Of a stretch of DNA of 56,109 bases, positions 27,499 to 36,002 are shown in pieces (positions within the stretch are counted from its first letter, which is position 1; each line of letters starts with the position of its first letter). Both the position numbers and the translations under genes were made by a program. The notes below the pieces were generated by a model that searched no databases, was not told where the DNA came from, and worked only from the letters and a program-made list of their open reading frames with translations. This DNA is from Duganella phyllosphaerae (lineage in GTDB: Bacteria; Pseudomonadota; Gammaproteobacteria; Burkholderiales; Burkholderiaceae_D): assembly GCF_001758785.1 (NCBI RefSeq), contig NZ_LROM01000024.1, positions 1 to 56,109 on the forward strand, read 5' to 3'.

Positions 27499-27562
27499 TG
27501 TGAGCTTTGCAGGAGGGCAAGCTGCTATCCTGAACGCCATCGGCCGGTACCGGCCATAAGCC
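27499..27562 (+). repeat. promoter-hairpin element, copy D
   Basis: TTTGCA (27506-27511), 14 bases, TATCCT (27526-27531), then GGCCG-GTAC-CGGCC (27542-27555). The broken acfC gene stops matching its family exactly here, so the element marks a recombination joint. Confidence 0.6.
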
Positions 27563-28132
27563 ACGCGTCGATGTCGGTGCGCGCGGTCCAGGTACCGCGC
27601 GCGCTCGCGCTGTTGGGTGCGTAACTGGCAATATTTGCGCGTACCTTGCGCACCGACTCCATGCTGCCTTTGCGGCCAGCCATGTCTTCCCAGACGCCGT
27701 TCTGGCCGGCACCGTTGACCACCAACAGGCGCACGCCGGGCTGCATCAGGTCGGCCACGCCGCGCAGGTGCTTGGGATTGCCGGGACGCACCAGGATCGC
27801 CAGGGGACGCATATATAGCGGGGTAATGCTTGCCTCCTGTATCTTGCCGCCCATCGCTAACGTAAAGTCCGTCATCATCGTTTCCGAACCGCTGTAGATG
27901 ATGTCCGCATCCTGTTTTGCGTGGTCGACCAGCTCGGCGTGGGGCCAGCCGTGACGGTGACTTTGATGCCGTTCGCGTGCTCGAATGCCGCCGCCGCCTC
28001 TTTCATCGCAGGAGCCGGTCCACCCGGGCCGTACACCAGCAACGGCTGCTGGGCACACGCGATACCAGCGGTGAGCGAGACTGCAACAACAAGGCTGCAG
28101 CGCGCCGCGGTCAAATAGTGATGTGATGTCAT
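27545..28132 (-). pseudogene. accessory colonisation factor AcfC-like binding protein, frameshifted and truncated
   Basis: The N-terminal part (from 28132) has a signal peptide and LLVYGPGGPAPAMKEAAAAFE ... GPTPSW; the rest, in another frame, reads DHAKQDADIIYSGSETMMTDF ... GNPKHLRG ... VVNGAGQNGVWEDMAGR ... ASYAPNSASARGTW, all AcfC signature segments. The frames join at about 27930, where AGCTGG-TCGAC lacks one G of an expected GGG. The last ~80 residues are missing because the gene runs into element D. Not functional as it stands. Confidence 0.75.
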
Positions 28133-28179
28133 GGCGTTTTCTTTCGCTTTTGGAAAATGGATGGCGTACTGCTACGTCC

Positions 28180-29190
28180 TTAAACACCCAGAAATTTGAT
28201 CAGGGCGAAACTGATGACACCAAGGCCGAGCAGCGAAAAAATGACAACCCCGGCAACCTTGCCGCCGGCACGCAGGACAGCGCGGGCATCGACGCCGAGG
28301 CCGAGCGCGGCCATCGACATAATGGTGAAGAAATTGGCGGCAACGTGCGCTGGCGCCAGCGCTGCCTGCGGAATCCAGCCCAGCGAGCGCAAGCCCAGCA
28401 ATGCAAGGAAGCCGACGATAAACCACGGCACCAGGTGCGCGACGTTCAGGCGGGCGCCTCCCCGTCCGCGCCCTGTCAAGGACAACACCAGCACGACCGG
28501 GCCCAGCATCAACACGCGCACCAGCTTGACCAGGGTGCCAATGTGCACGCTGGCTGCGGACACCGAACTCGTTGCCGCCAGTACCTGTGGCACGGCATAC
28601 ACGGTCAGCCCGGCAAACACGCCGTATTGAACCGGCGTGAATGACAACAGCCCGACTAGCAACGGCAACCCGAGCACCACCACCACACCCAGCACCGCCG
28701 TAAAGGCGATGGAGGCGGCCACGTCCTTGCCATCTGCGTCGATCACTGGGGCCACCGCCGCAATCGCCGAGTTGCCGCAAATTGAATTGCCGCAAGCAAT
28801 CAGGATCGCCATCTTTTTCGGCAGACCGGCGCTGCGGCCCAGGAAATAACTGAACAGAATTGCCAGCACGACTACCCCGGCAATGCCGCCGACCAGTCCC
28901 ATGCCGTTTTCGAGCAGCGCGCCGGCGCTGACGGATGCGCCCAGCAGCACCACGGCAATTTCAAGCAGCAGCTTGGCGCCCATATGGATGCCTGGCTCGA
29001 ACCGCTGATCGAGACGGTGCACGGTGCGCAGTCCGGTTCCGAGCAAGATCGCCAGGACCAGGCTTTCAAGCCACGCGCGTCCGAACAGATGGGCTTCTAC
29101 AGCTTCCAGCCCATACGCGGCCAGCGTGACGGCGCCGCACAGTAACAGGCCGGGTACAAATGGAGCGCATTTTTGATAGTGGGATGTCAT
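28180..29190 (-). CDS. YeiH-family putative sulfate/anion exporter (UPF0324)
   Basis: 336 residues with about ten membrane helices. Contains the family signature region AILIACGNSICGNSAIAAVAPVIDADGKDVAASIAFT and the helix pair LEIAVVLLGASVSAGALL. YeiH proteins are putative sulfonate/sulfate-type exporters. Divergent from a LysR gene (as yeiH often is from yeiE), with dyads at 29234-29290 between the two. Confidence 0.88.
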   Translation of the reverse strand: MTSHYQKCAPFVPGLLLCGAVTLAAYGLEAVEAHLFGRAWLESLVLAILLGTGLRTVHRLDQRFEPGIHMGAKLLLEIAVVLLGASVSAGALLENGMGLVGGIAGVVVLAILFSYFLGRSAGLPKKMAILIACGNSICGNSAIAAVAPVIDADGKDVAASIAFTAVLGVVVVLGLPLLVGLLSFTPVQYGVFAGLTVYAVPQVLAATSSVSAASVHIGTLVKLVRVLMLGPVVLVLSLTGRGRGGARLNVAHLVPWFIVGFLALLGLRSLGWIPQAALAPAHVAANFFTIMSMAALGLGVDARAVLRAGGKVAGVVIFSLLGLGVISFALIKFLGV

Positions 29191-29233
29191 GGTCGACTCT
29201 CGTTCAGATATTTAGTGCATGCATTATTGAACG

Positions 29234-29290
29234 GCGATTTCGTTCGGTCCATCGTATAATTAATGACAAATCATTAGATTGGATCGAACG
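29234..29290. promoter_or_regulatory. nested dyads in the yeiH/LysR divergent promoter
   Basis: Two inverted repeats. The outer is CGTTCGGTCCA (about 29231-29241) with TGGATCGAACG (about 29280-29290), 10 of 11 positions pairing. The inner is a perfect TAATGA-CAAA-TCATTA (29261-29276). Both lie between the divergent starts and suit LysR autoregulation and control of the exporter. Confidence 0.5.
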
Positions 29291-30175
29291 ATGACATTGG
29301 ACCAGCTACGCATTTTTGTTGAAGTCGCACAACGCCAGCACCTTACTCAGGCGGCTTCCGCGCTGTTTCTATCCCCGTCTGCCGTCAGCTCATCGATCAA
29401 GGCCCTGGAAGAGCGCTATGGCACGGCACTGTTCCATCGGATAGGACGGCGCATCGAACTCTCCGACGCCGGTTTGATTTTCTTGATAGAAGCGCAACGC
29501 ACGCTGGCCAGCGCGCGTGCAGCGGAAAACACGTTGTCGGAGCTGGGCCAGATGCGGCGCGGCACGCTGGCAATCCACGCCAGCCAGACCATCGCGAGTT
29601 ACTGGCTACCGCGCTTGCTCGTGCAATTCAGTCAAACCTACCCGGCCATCGACCTCACCCTGGAAGTGGGCAATACCGACAGCGTGGCGCAGGCCATCCT
29701 GCTGGGTGGCGCCGATCTCGGTTTCATCGAAGGCGATATCGACGAACCCTCCCTGGCCATCGAAGCTGTGGGGGAGGATCAGCTCGTTGTCGTGGTAGCA
29801 CCCGATCATCCATGGTCCGCCGGGGTGCCGCTGGCGGCTGCCGACCTGGTGCAGGCGCAATGGATTTTGCGCGAAACCGGTTCCGGCACGCGTTCGGCGT
29901 TTGAGAAAGCGCTGTCGGACATGGGCGTGCCGGTCGCCGCAATGCAGGTTGCTCTCAGCCTGCCGTCCAACGAGGCGGTGCGCAGCGCGGTGATGGCCGG
30001 TCCCTTTGCCACCGCGATTTCCGAACTGGTCGTGGCATCGCATGTTCAGGCGGGCCTGCTGGCGCGCGCGGCGCTGGTCCTGCCGGCGCGTGGGTTCTCG
30101 ATGCTGCGTCATCCTGAACGCCATCGCAGCCGTGCGGCGCTGGCATTTGAAGAATTGATGAACACAAAAAAATAA
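29291..30175 (+). CDS. LysR-family regulator (CysB/YeiE-like)
   Basis: 294 residues from the ATG at 29291 (a TTG 12 bases upstream is in frame). HTH: LDQLRIFVEVAQRQHLTQAASALFLSPSAVSSSIKALEERYGTALFHRIGRR. The effector domain has GSGTRSAFEKAL, typical of the CysB/CbbR/YeiE group that sense sulfur or anion metabolites. Divergent from the YeiH exporter. Confidence 0.88.
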   Translation: MTLDQLRIFVEVAQRQHLTQAASALFLSPSAVSSSIKALEERYGTALFHRIGRRIELSDAGLIFLIEAQRTLASARAAENTLSELGQMRRGTLAIHASQTIASYWLPRLLVQFSQTYPAIDLTLEVGNTDSVAQAILLGGADLGFIEGDIDEPSLAIEAVGEDQLVVVVAPDHPWSAGVPLAAADLVQAQWILRETGSGTRSAFEKALSDMGVPVAAMQVALSLPSNEAVRSAVMAGPFATAISELVVASHVQAGLLARAALVLPARGFSMLRHPERHRSRAALAFEELMNTKK

Positions 30176-30263
30176 ATACAAATACATGGAATAAAAACAG
30201 GGCAATGACGTTTGCACCTGTAGCAAGCCCGTTTTTCAACCTGACCTGTACTGGACCGCACCC

Positions 30264-30695
30264 ATGAAAACCACCCACCTGATGTTCCTGTTGGCCAGCA
30301 CCATCGGCATCGCCACCACGGCTGTTGCCGGGCCTGCGCTGGATATGGCGCAAGCCCACTTCGCCGCCATTGGCGCCGGTGAACACGCCGCCATCGTGCA
30401 TGATTACGCCGACAATGCGCGGCTGACCTGGGTTGGTGGACCGCTTGACGGCAGCTACGACGGTGCAGCCGCCATCGGCGCCGTATGGAGCAAGTTCGGC
30501 GCGATGGGCCCGCTGCGCGTCACCGTTATGGGCGCGTCCGAGTCGGTCAATCCGAAGGGTGCGACCGTCACGGCGGCAGTGCAATTCGACGGCAAGGCCT
30601 CCATCAAGGTGCGCTACGTGCTGACCTACCGCGACGGCAAACTGGTCAATGAAACCTGGCAGATCGATCCGAAGCTGGCCGCCAGCGCGATGTAA
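30264..30695 (+). CDS. secreted SnoaL/NTF2-like protein
   Basis: 143 residues. Signal peptide (MKTTHLMFLLASTIGIATTAVAG) then a cone-shaped NTF2-like domain (MAQAHFAAIGAGEHAAIVHDYADNARLTWVGGP ... GKASIKVRYVLTYRDGKLVNETWQID). Such domains bind or isomerise small molecules; the substrate is not evident. Eleven bases before the sigma-factor operon and probably its first gene. Confidence 0.75.
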   Translation: MKTTHLMFLLASTIGIATTAVAGPALDMAQAHFAAIGAGEHAAIVHDYADNARLTWVGGPLDGSYDGAAAIGAVWSKFGAMGPLRVTVMGASESVNPKGATVTAAVQFDGKASIKVRYVLTYRDGKLVNETWQIDPKLAASAM

Positions 30696-30706
30696 TCACT
30701 GGTTCC

Positions 30707-31225
30707 ATGAGCGTCCTGCCCCTTCTTCCCGGCGCGGAGTTGCTGGCGTGTGTCCCGCGGCTGCGGCGCTACGCGCGCGCGCTCGTGGGCGAGCGCGCCG
30801 CGGCCGATGACCTGGTGCAGGACACGCTCGAACGCGGCTGGGCCCAGCGCGCCGCGCTACAACCCGGCACGGACGCGCGCGCCTGGCTGTTTGCGATCAT
30901 GCACAATATGCGTATCGACCAGATACGGCGCGGCGCACTGGTCACCGAGCCGCTCGACGATGATACGCCGATGCCGGCCCTGGCGGATCGCAGCACGGTC
31001 GGCATCCAGGTGCGCGAGATGGATGCCGCGCTGCGCCTGCTGAGCGAAGAACAGCGCGCGATCCTGCTGATGGTCGGGCTGGAAGACATGCGTTATGAAG
31101 AAGTGGCGTCGACGCTCGGCATCCCGGTCGGGACCGTCATGTCGCGGCTCGCGCGCGCCCGCGAAAAGCTGCGCAGCCTGATGGACGGCGGCGCCCGCGT
31201 GAACTCGTTGAAAGTCGTGAAATGA
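30707..31225 (+). CDS. ECF-type RNA polymerase sigma factor
   Basis: 172 residues. Sigma-2 region (YARALVGERAAADDLVQDTLERGW ... LFAIMHNMRIDQIRR) and sigma-4 HTH (LLSEEQRAILLMVGLEDMRYEEVASTLGIPVGTVMSRLARAREKLR). The next gene, an anti-sigma factor, overlaps by 4 bases (ATGA), so the two are made in fixed ratio. Confidence 0.93.
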   Translation: MSVLPLLPGAELLACVPRLRRYARALVGERAAADDLVQDTLERGWAQRAALQPGTDARAWLFAIMHNMRIDQIRRGALVTEPLDDDTPMPALADRSTVGIQVREMDAALRLLSEEQRAILLMVGLEDMRYEEVASTLGIPVGTVMSRLARAREKLRSLMDGGARVNSLKVVK

Positions 31226-32013
31226 ACCTGCCCGTGACTGAAGCCGATCTGCACGCGTACGTCGACGGCGTGCTGCCGGCAGCACGCGCTGCCGAGGTCG
31301 CCGCCTACCTGGCAGAGCGCCCCGAGGAAGCTGCGCGCGTGCGCGCCTACGCGGCCCAGAACGACGCCATGCATCGCCTGTTCGATCCGGTGCTGGGCGA
31401 ACCGGTCCCGGCGCCCATGGCAGCGGCCACCACGCCGCAGCGCAACCGGCACTGGCAATGGCAGGCGCTGGCGGCGTGGTGGTCCGGTGGCGCCGGCTGG
31501 GGCTTGCGCGGCGCGGCAACTGGCCAGTCCCTGGCGCGTATGGAGCAGCAAGCGCCCGCGTATCAGCAGGCAGCGTGGTCCGGCCTGGCACACCAGGCCG
31601 CAATAGCCCATGCCGTGTACAGCCCGGATGTGCGCCGGCCAGTGGAAATTCGCGCCGACCAGGAAGACCAGTTGGTGACCTGGCTGTCGAAGCGCATGGG
31701 CAGCAAGATCCGTCCGCCGCATTTGGGCAAGCTGGGCTATGAACTGATCGGCGGGCGCCTGCTGCCCGGGGCCAGCGGGCCGGTAGCGCAATTCATGTAC
31801 CACGACGGCGCTGGCCAGCGCCTGACGCTGTACGTGTCGACGGAGCAGGCGCGCAACAAGGACACCGGCTTTCGGTTCGCCAAAGAGGGCGACGTCAACG
31901 TGTTTTACTGGATCGACGGGAAGTTCGGCTATGCGCTGTCCGCAGCCGTCGACAAGGGCGAACTGGCACGGGTTGCCAGCGCCGTCTATGAACAACTGGA
32001 GGGACCGGTTTGA
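31222..32013 (+). CDS. anti-sigma factor
   Basis: 263 residues. N-terminal anti-sigma region (EADLHAYVDGVLPAARAAEVAAYLAERPEEAARVRAYAAQ) without the Cys ligands of the zinc-binding class, a Trp-rich probable membrane segment about 75-100, and a periplasmic C-terminal domain. Overlaps the sigma gene at its start and the DUF305 gene at its end by 4 bases each. It presumably holds the ECF factor until an envelope signal arrives. Confidence 0.85.
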   Translation: MNLPVTEADLHAYVDGVLPAARAAEVAAYLAERPEEAARVRAYAAQNDAMHRLFDPVLGEPVPAPMAAATTPQRNRHWQWQALAAWWSGGAGWGLRGAATGQSLARMEQQAPAYQQAAWSGLAHQAAIAHAVYSPDVRRPVEIRADQEDQLVTWLSKRMGSKIRPPHLGKLGYELIGGRLLPGASGPVAQFMYHDGAGQRLTLYVSTEQARNKDTGFRFAKEGDVNVFYWIDGKFGYALSAAVDKGELARVASAVYEQLEGPV

Positions 32014-32450
32014 AATTTTCACTTTTTTTGGGCGCCATGCTCTGGTGCTGCACCGCCACAGTCTCGGCGCAGCATGCTGGCCACCATGGCGCGACTGCGC
32101 CGCCTGCCTCGTTTATCGCCAGTAGCGACAGGCCCTATGCGTCTCTCGCGGATGATGCCATGGCGATCATGGATGACGGCATGCGACGCGCGCCGACAAC
32201 CGGGGACCCCGCGCATGACTTCATGAGCATGATGATTCCTCACCATCAAGGCGCGATCGATATGGCCAAGGCCATCCTGGTGCACAGTAACGACCGCGAA
32301 CTGCGCAACCTGGCACAAGGCATCATCGTCGAACAACAGAACGAAATCAATGTAATGCGCGCCTGGTTGCAACGCTACCAGGCAGCCCACGGCGCAAGAG
32401 CCGATTCCACCAACGCAGACACCAGGAAAGACTCTCATGCAACTCACTGA
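32010..32450 (+). CDS. secreted DUF305 protein
   Basis: 146 residues. Signal peptide (cut near VSAQ), a His-rich segment (HAGHHG) and a DUF305 four-helix bundle with HDFMSMMIPHHQGAIDMAKAIL and a matching IIVEQQNEINVMRAWL helix. DUF305 proteins are ferritin-like and often linked to metal, especially copper, handling. The gene overlaps its neighbours on both sides. Confidence 0.88.
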   Translation: MKFSLFLGAMLWCCTATVSAQHAGHHGATAPPASFIASSDRPYASLADDAMAIMDDGMRRAPTTGDPAHDFMSMMIPHHQGAIDMAKAILVHSNDRELRNLAQGIIVEQQNEINVMRAWLQRYQAAHGARADSTNADTRKDSHATH

Positions 32451-33837
32451 ATTGAATAAGCTCACCTTCGCCATGACGCTTGCGGTCGCTGCCATGGGTA
32501 CTGCGCAGGCTGCGCCAGGCACACAGGACCGCGTCTATACAGCTGACCAGAACAGCAACACCGTTTCGGTGATCGATCCATCCACCAATCAGTTGCTGGG
32601 ACAAATCCGGTTGGGTAATCAGCGGCCCGACATCCTGTCTCCTTTGTACAAGGGGCAAGTGAATGTTCATGGACTGGGTTTTTCGCCGGACCATAAAACC
32701 TTGATTGCGATATCGAATGGCTCCAATTCGGTGACCTTCATCGACACGGCCACCAATAAGGTCAAGGGCGTTACCTATATCGGGCGGTCGCCTCACGAAG
32801 GATTTTTCACCGCGGACGGTCGCGAAGTCTGGGTCGTGGTACGCGGCGAAGATTACGTCTCGGTCATCGATCCTGTCACCTTCAAGGAAAAACGCCGGAT
32901 CCAGACAACAGGTGGTCCGGGCATGGTGATGTTCCATCCCGATGGCAAACTGGCGTTCGTGGTATCGAGCTTTAATCCTGTCGTCGATGTCATCGACATG
33001 AAAACATCCAAAGTGATCAAGCATATTTCTGTCACTAGCCCGTTCTCGCCGTTCTTGCAGTTCACGCCTGATTTCAAGGAAGTCTGGATGACGCACAAGG
33101 ACGTTGGCAAGGTCACCCGCATCGACGTGGCGACGCTGACAGTCAAAGGCGTCATCGACACCGGTTTTATTACCAACCACCTGGCGTTCGGGAAGAACGC
33201 TGGCGGCGCAAGAGCCTACGTGACAGTGGGCGGAGAAAATGTCGTCAAGGTCTATTCCACCGGTGATCAGCCACAACTGATGGCGACGATACCGACCGGG
33301 GCCTTGCCGCATGGCGCATGGGCGTCGGACGACGGCAGCAAAGTGTACGTTGGTCTCGAAAACGGCGATGGTGTCGACGTGATCGACACCGCAAGCAACA
33401 AGGTCGTCGCGCATGTGGCGGCCGGCCAGGCGCCGCAAGCGCTTGTCTACGTGTCCCATGCCGTGCCCACCGGTGCTGGTACCAGCAACCTGGTGCCGCG
33501 TGTGAACGGCGAGTCGAGCAATATCGCTCTCAAGTCCCGCGGCGACGCCAAAGGATTCGTGGTCGTGCGCAGCCTGGGCGTGACCGATGCACTGGAAGTG
33601 TTCTTGTACAAACTGAAACCGGAGACTGTTTACAACGTCTACGCCGGTGGTCAGCGCGCGCCGGTGGGTCGCTTCAAGACTGACGGCAAAGGCATGGCGA
33701 ACGGTACTGCCATTGGGCCCATGCGCGACGTGCGGCCGGGCCTGGCGCAGCAGCCGGCTGGCGCCAGCCGGATCCTGGTGATGGAGGGCGACACGCCAGC
33801 CGGAGCGGAGCAGGCAGCGCTGGCGAGCAGCGAGTGA
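32437..33837 (+). CDS. YncE-type YVTN beta-propeller protein
   Basis: 466 residues. Signal peptide (about 1-27), then seven-bladed propeller repeats of the YVTN kind (RVYTADQNSNTVSVIDPSTNQLLGQI, VTFIDTATNKVKGVTYIG, YVSVIDPVTFKEKRRI, GVDVIDTASNKVVAHVAAGQAPQAL). A C-terminal ~110-residue beta-rich domain follows. Periplasmic; binding partner unknown. The start overlaps the end of the DUF305 gene by 14 bases and the UDG-like gene overlaps its end. Confidence 0.85.
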   Translation: MQLTELNKLTFAMTLAVAAMGTAQAAPGTQDRVYTADQNSNTVSVIDPSTNQLLGQIRLGNQRPDILSPLYKGQVNVHGLGFSPDHKTLIAISNGSNSVTFIDTATNKVKGVTYIGRSPHEGFFTADGREVWVVVRGEDYVSVIDPVTFKEKRRIQTTGGPGMVMFHPDGKLAFVVSSFNPVVDVIDMKTSKVIKHISVTSPFSPFLQFTPDFKEVWMTHKDVGKVTRIDVATLTVKGVIDTGFITNHLAFGKNAGGARAYVTVGGENVVKVYSTGDQPQLMATIPTGALPHGAWASDDGSKVYVGLENGDGVDVIDTASNKVVAHVAAGQAPQALVYVSHAVPTGAGTSNLVPRVNGESSNIALKSRGDAKGFVVVRSLGVTDALEVFLYKLKPETVYNVYAGGQRAPVGRFKTDGKGMANGTAIGPMRDVRPGLAQQPAGASRILVMEGDTPAGAEQAALASSE

Positions 33838-34442
33838 CGTCTGGCGTGCCGGTGGCTCCCTTGCTGGACGATGTAGCCGAACTGGCACGCCGCGTCGAAC
33901 TGCTGTCTCTTCCCCATGTGGTCGCGCTCAACCAGTGGGTCGACACGCACGCAGCCGTCCGCGCGCTGCCGTACTTCGATCCGCTGGACGGCGGCGCCGA
34001 TGCGTCCATTCTCATCTTGCTGGAAGCGCCGGCGCGCCATGCGATGCGCCCGCGCTTCGTCTCGCGCGACAATCCTGGTCCTGCGCAGCGCAATCTTCAA
34101 CGTTTCCTGGCGCAAGCCGCCGTCGCGCGTGCGCGTACCGTGCTGTGGAATACCGTGCCCTGGCTGGCCGACGAGCAAGCTCCGCCGGCGCGCCTGGGTG
34201 TGGCGGCGGTACGCGCAGGCATCGCCATGCTAGGCGATGTGCTGGACCTCCTGCCATGCCTGCGGGTGGTCGTGCTGGCCGGACGCACGGCCCGCCAGGC
34301 CCACGCTGCCATCGAGGCCAGGCGGCCGGGCTTGATCGTACTGGAAATGCCTCATCCGAGTCCGCTATCTGTTTGTACGTCGCCAACTGTGGCCCCGCAA
34401 ATCGTCGCGACACTGGCGCGCGCGGCGCAACTGGCGCGCTGA
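33834..34442 (+). CDS. uracil-DNA glycosylase-like protein
   Basis: 202 residues from a GTG overlapping the propeller stop (GTGA). UDG-superfamily pattern: YFDPLDGGADASILILLEAP, RDNPGPAQRNLQRFL, TVLWNTVPW and a C-terminal EMPHPSPLS block matching motif 2 (HPS). Belongs to the divergent UDG-like family found with stress operons. Catalytic ability is not certain. A cytoplasmic DNA-repair-type protein ending an otherwise envelope-directed ECF operon is odd. Confidence 0.75.
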   Translation: MTSGVPVAPLLDDVAELARRVELLSLPHVVALNQWVDTHAAVRALPYFDPLDGGADASILILLEAPARHAMRPRFVSRDNPGPAQRNLQRFLAQAAVARARTVLWNTVPWLADEQAPPARLGVAAVRAGIAMLGDVLDLLPCLRVVVLAGRTARQAHAAIEARRPGLIVLEMPHPSPLSVCTSPTVAPQIVATLARAAQLAR

Positions 34443-34452
34443 ACGTTGGCCT

Positions 34453-35694
34453 TCAGGGCCGGTTCATCGACGCAATACAGGGAGAGACGAACAGGTTGCC
34501 ACGGTAAGCGCCGAGCGCGGTGCGCCATGCGACAACCAGCCACAGGCTTGCCAGTACCACTACCAGCGCGCTGCCGAAGACCTCGAAGAACAGCGAATCG
34601 AGCACCTTCGCCAGACGCAGCGTGGTGACCGCGAATACGCCGAGCGGAAAGGTATAGCCCCACCAGCCCAGGTTGAATGGAACGGCTGCCCTGAAGTAGC
34701 GCAGCGTAATCAGGGTTGCCAGCATCATCCACCACAGGCCGAGTCCCCAAAGCAGCAGGCCGCTCACCACGCCCATCCCGTTGGCCACGTGGCCAACCTC
34801 GGCCAGGCCAAACGGCGCCAGCGTCGCCGGCGCGGCGGCGCCGAGCACCAGCATGCCGAGCGCGCCGGTGCCCACTGGCCCGAGCGCCAGCCAGCTTGAT
34901 GCCGCCATGCTTTCGTGCGGCAGTTTGTGCAGGGCCATGCGTAATAACAGAATCGCGAGAATGCTGAGCGCCACTGGCACCGAGTATGCCCACAGCACGT
35001 AGCCGGTGATCAGGACTGTGAAGCGCGCGCCACCATCCTGCAGGTGCGGCACAAGCAGCCCGGCGCTCGCCGCTGCAACCTCGGCAGCGACGACCGGCAG
35101 CAGCCAGACCGCCGTCATTTGGTCGATGCTGTGCTGCTGGCGCGTGAACATCAGGTAAGGAATGAGGACGCCGCAAGCAAGTGCCATGGCCACATCGATC
35201 CACCACAAAGCTTCGGCCACCGCGACGGCGGCGGCGCCCCAGCGCGACACGCCAAAGCTGAGAAATCCATTGATAATTGTAGCTAAGCCCATGGGAATGG
35301 TACCGAAGAACATGGAGACGGTCGCATGGCCGAACACCTGTTTCGCTTCGTCGAAAAACATGACCCAGCGCGCGCTGTACAGCGCGGCAAACAATACGAA
35401 CAGCGCAATGTTAAAAAGCCAAAGTCCCTCGGCCAGGCGGGCCATTCCCGGGAGCGCGCCTGGAAGTTGGGCGAGCGCGAGCGACAAGATGCCGGTGCCC
35501 ATCGTTGCCGCAAATGTGACTTTCCGAAATAGATGCGACGTTTTGGAAATTACTGCGACGACAGGGCATGAAGTAGCGAAATCCACCGCTTCTTGCTGAG
35601 TTACACTGGCGACGACGAACTTCTGCTTTCGGCCAGCAGCGGACTTCCACGATCTGAGCAATCGGGGCACCTTGTAAGGAACATTCGATGACAT
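34453..35694 (-). CDS. TDT-family (TehA/SLAC1-like) anion transporter with replaced 5' end
   Basis: 413 residues as an open frame. From about residue 61 (FAATMGTGILSLALAQLP) it is a regular ten-helix TDT/SLAC1-type membrane protein (tellurite-resistance/dicarboxylate or malate efflux family). The first ~60 residues are polar, unrelated to the family's N-terminus, and run through repeat DNA at 35629-35660. The family's usual NW/F lead into helix 1 is missing. Either the gene was cut near 35520 and is a pseudogene, or translation starts at the ATG at 35502. Convergent with the UDG-like gene. Confidence 0.6.
   Translation of the reverse strand: MSSNVPYKVPRLLRSWKSAAGRKQKFVVASVTQQEAVDFATSCPVVAVISKTSHLFRKVTFAATMGTGILSLALAQLPGALPGMARLAEGLWLFNIALFVLFAALYSARWVMFFDEAKQVFGHATVSMFFGTIPMGLATIINGFLSFGVSRWGAAAVAVAEALWWIDVAMALACGVLIPYLMFTRQQHSIDQMTAVWLLPVVAAEVAAASAGLLVPHLQDGGARFTVLITGYVLWAYSVPVALSILAILLLRMALHKLPHESMAASSWLALGPVGTGALGMLVLGAAAPATLAPFGLAEVGHVANGMGVVSGLLLWGLGLWWMMLATLITLRYFRAAVPFNLGWWGYTFPLGVFAVTTLRLAKVLDSLFFEVFGSALVVVLASLWLVVAWRTALGAYRGNLFVSPCIASMNRP
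35600..35660 (+). repeat. variant promoter-hairpin element before the 101-residue gene
   Basis: TACACT (35602-35607), then TTCTGCTTTCGGCCAGCAGC and GGACTT, in which CTGCT and AGCAG pair. Shares the CGGCCAG-AGC-GAC core with elements A-D but has a different hairpin. The gene at 35688 follows. Confidence 0.45.
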
Positions 35695-35993
35695 CTACCG
35701 ATATGCGGGTCCGCGTTCTGCTTAGTGTGCAACGAACACTTCTTGGGCACATCGGAACTGCCGTACGCGCAATCATGTGCCGGTGGACGAAGGATGAAAT
35801 CCATGTCCGCGCTGTCTTCGACGGCGAGATAAACGACGAGCATGCCGAGGCAATTTCCGAAGCAGAAACCGAAATAATCGCAGATTTTCCGTCCCAAGTG
35901 GCAGTCTGTTTCAAGCTTGAACGCTGTGATTATCCCGCTTTAATCCAGCATGAAATTGACGAGGTTGCGGTATTTCGACGAATGGAAAAGTGA
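35688..35993 (+). CDS. conserved hypothetical protein, immunity-like
   Basis: 101 residues beginning MTSTDMRVRVLLSVQRTLLGH; a small family (strand-helix pattern, ...WTKDEIHVRAVFDGEINDEHAEAISEAETEIIADFP) that I know only as orphan accessory proteins. AAGGAACATTCG precedes the ATG. It lies between a promoter-hairpin variant and an R-type repeat, the same layout as the gene at 20620. Confidence 0.7.
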   Translation: MTSTDMRVRVLLSVQRTLLGHIGTAVRAIMCRWTKDEIHVRAVFDGEINDEHAEAISEAETEIIADFPSQVAVCFKLERCDYPALIQHEIDEVAVFRRMEK

Positions 35994-36002
35994 AGCAACG
36001 AA

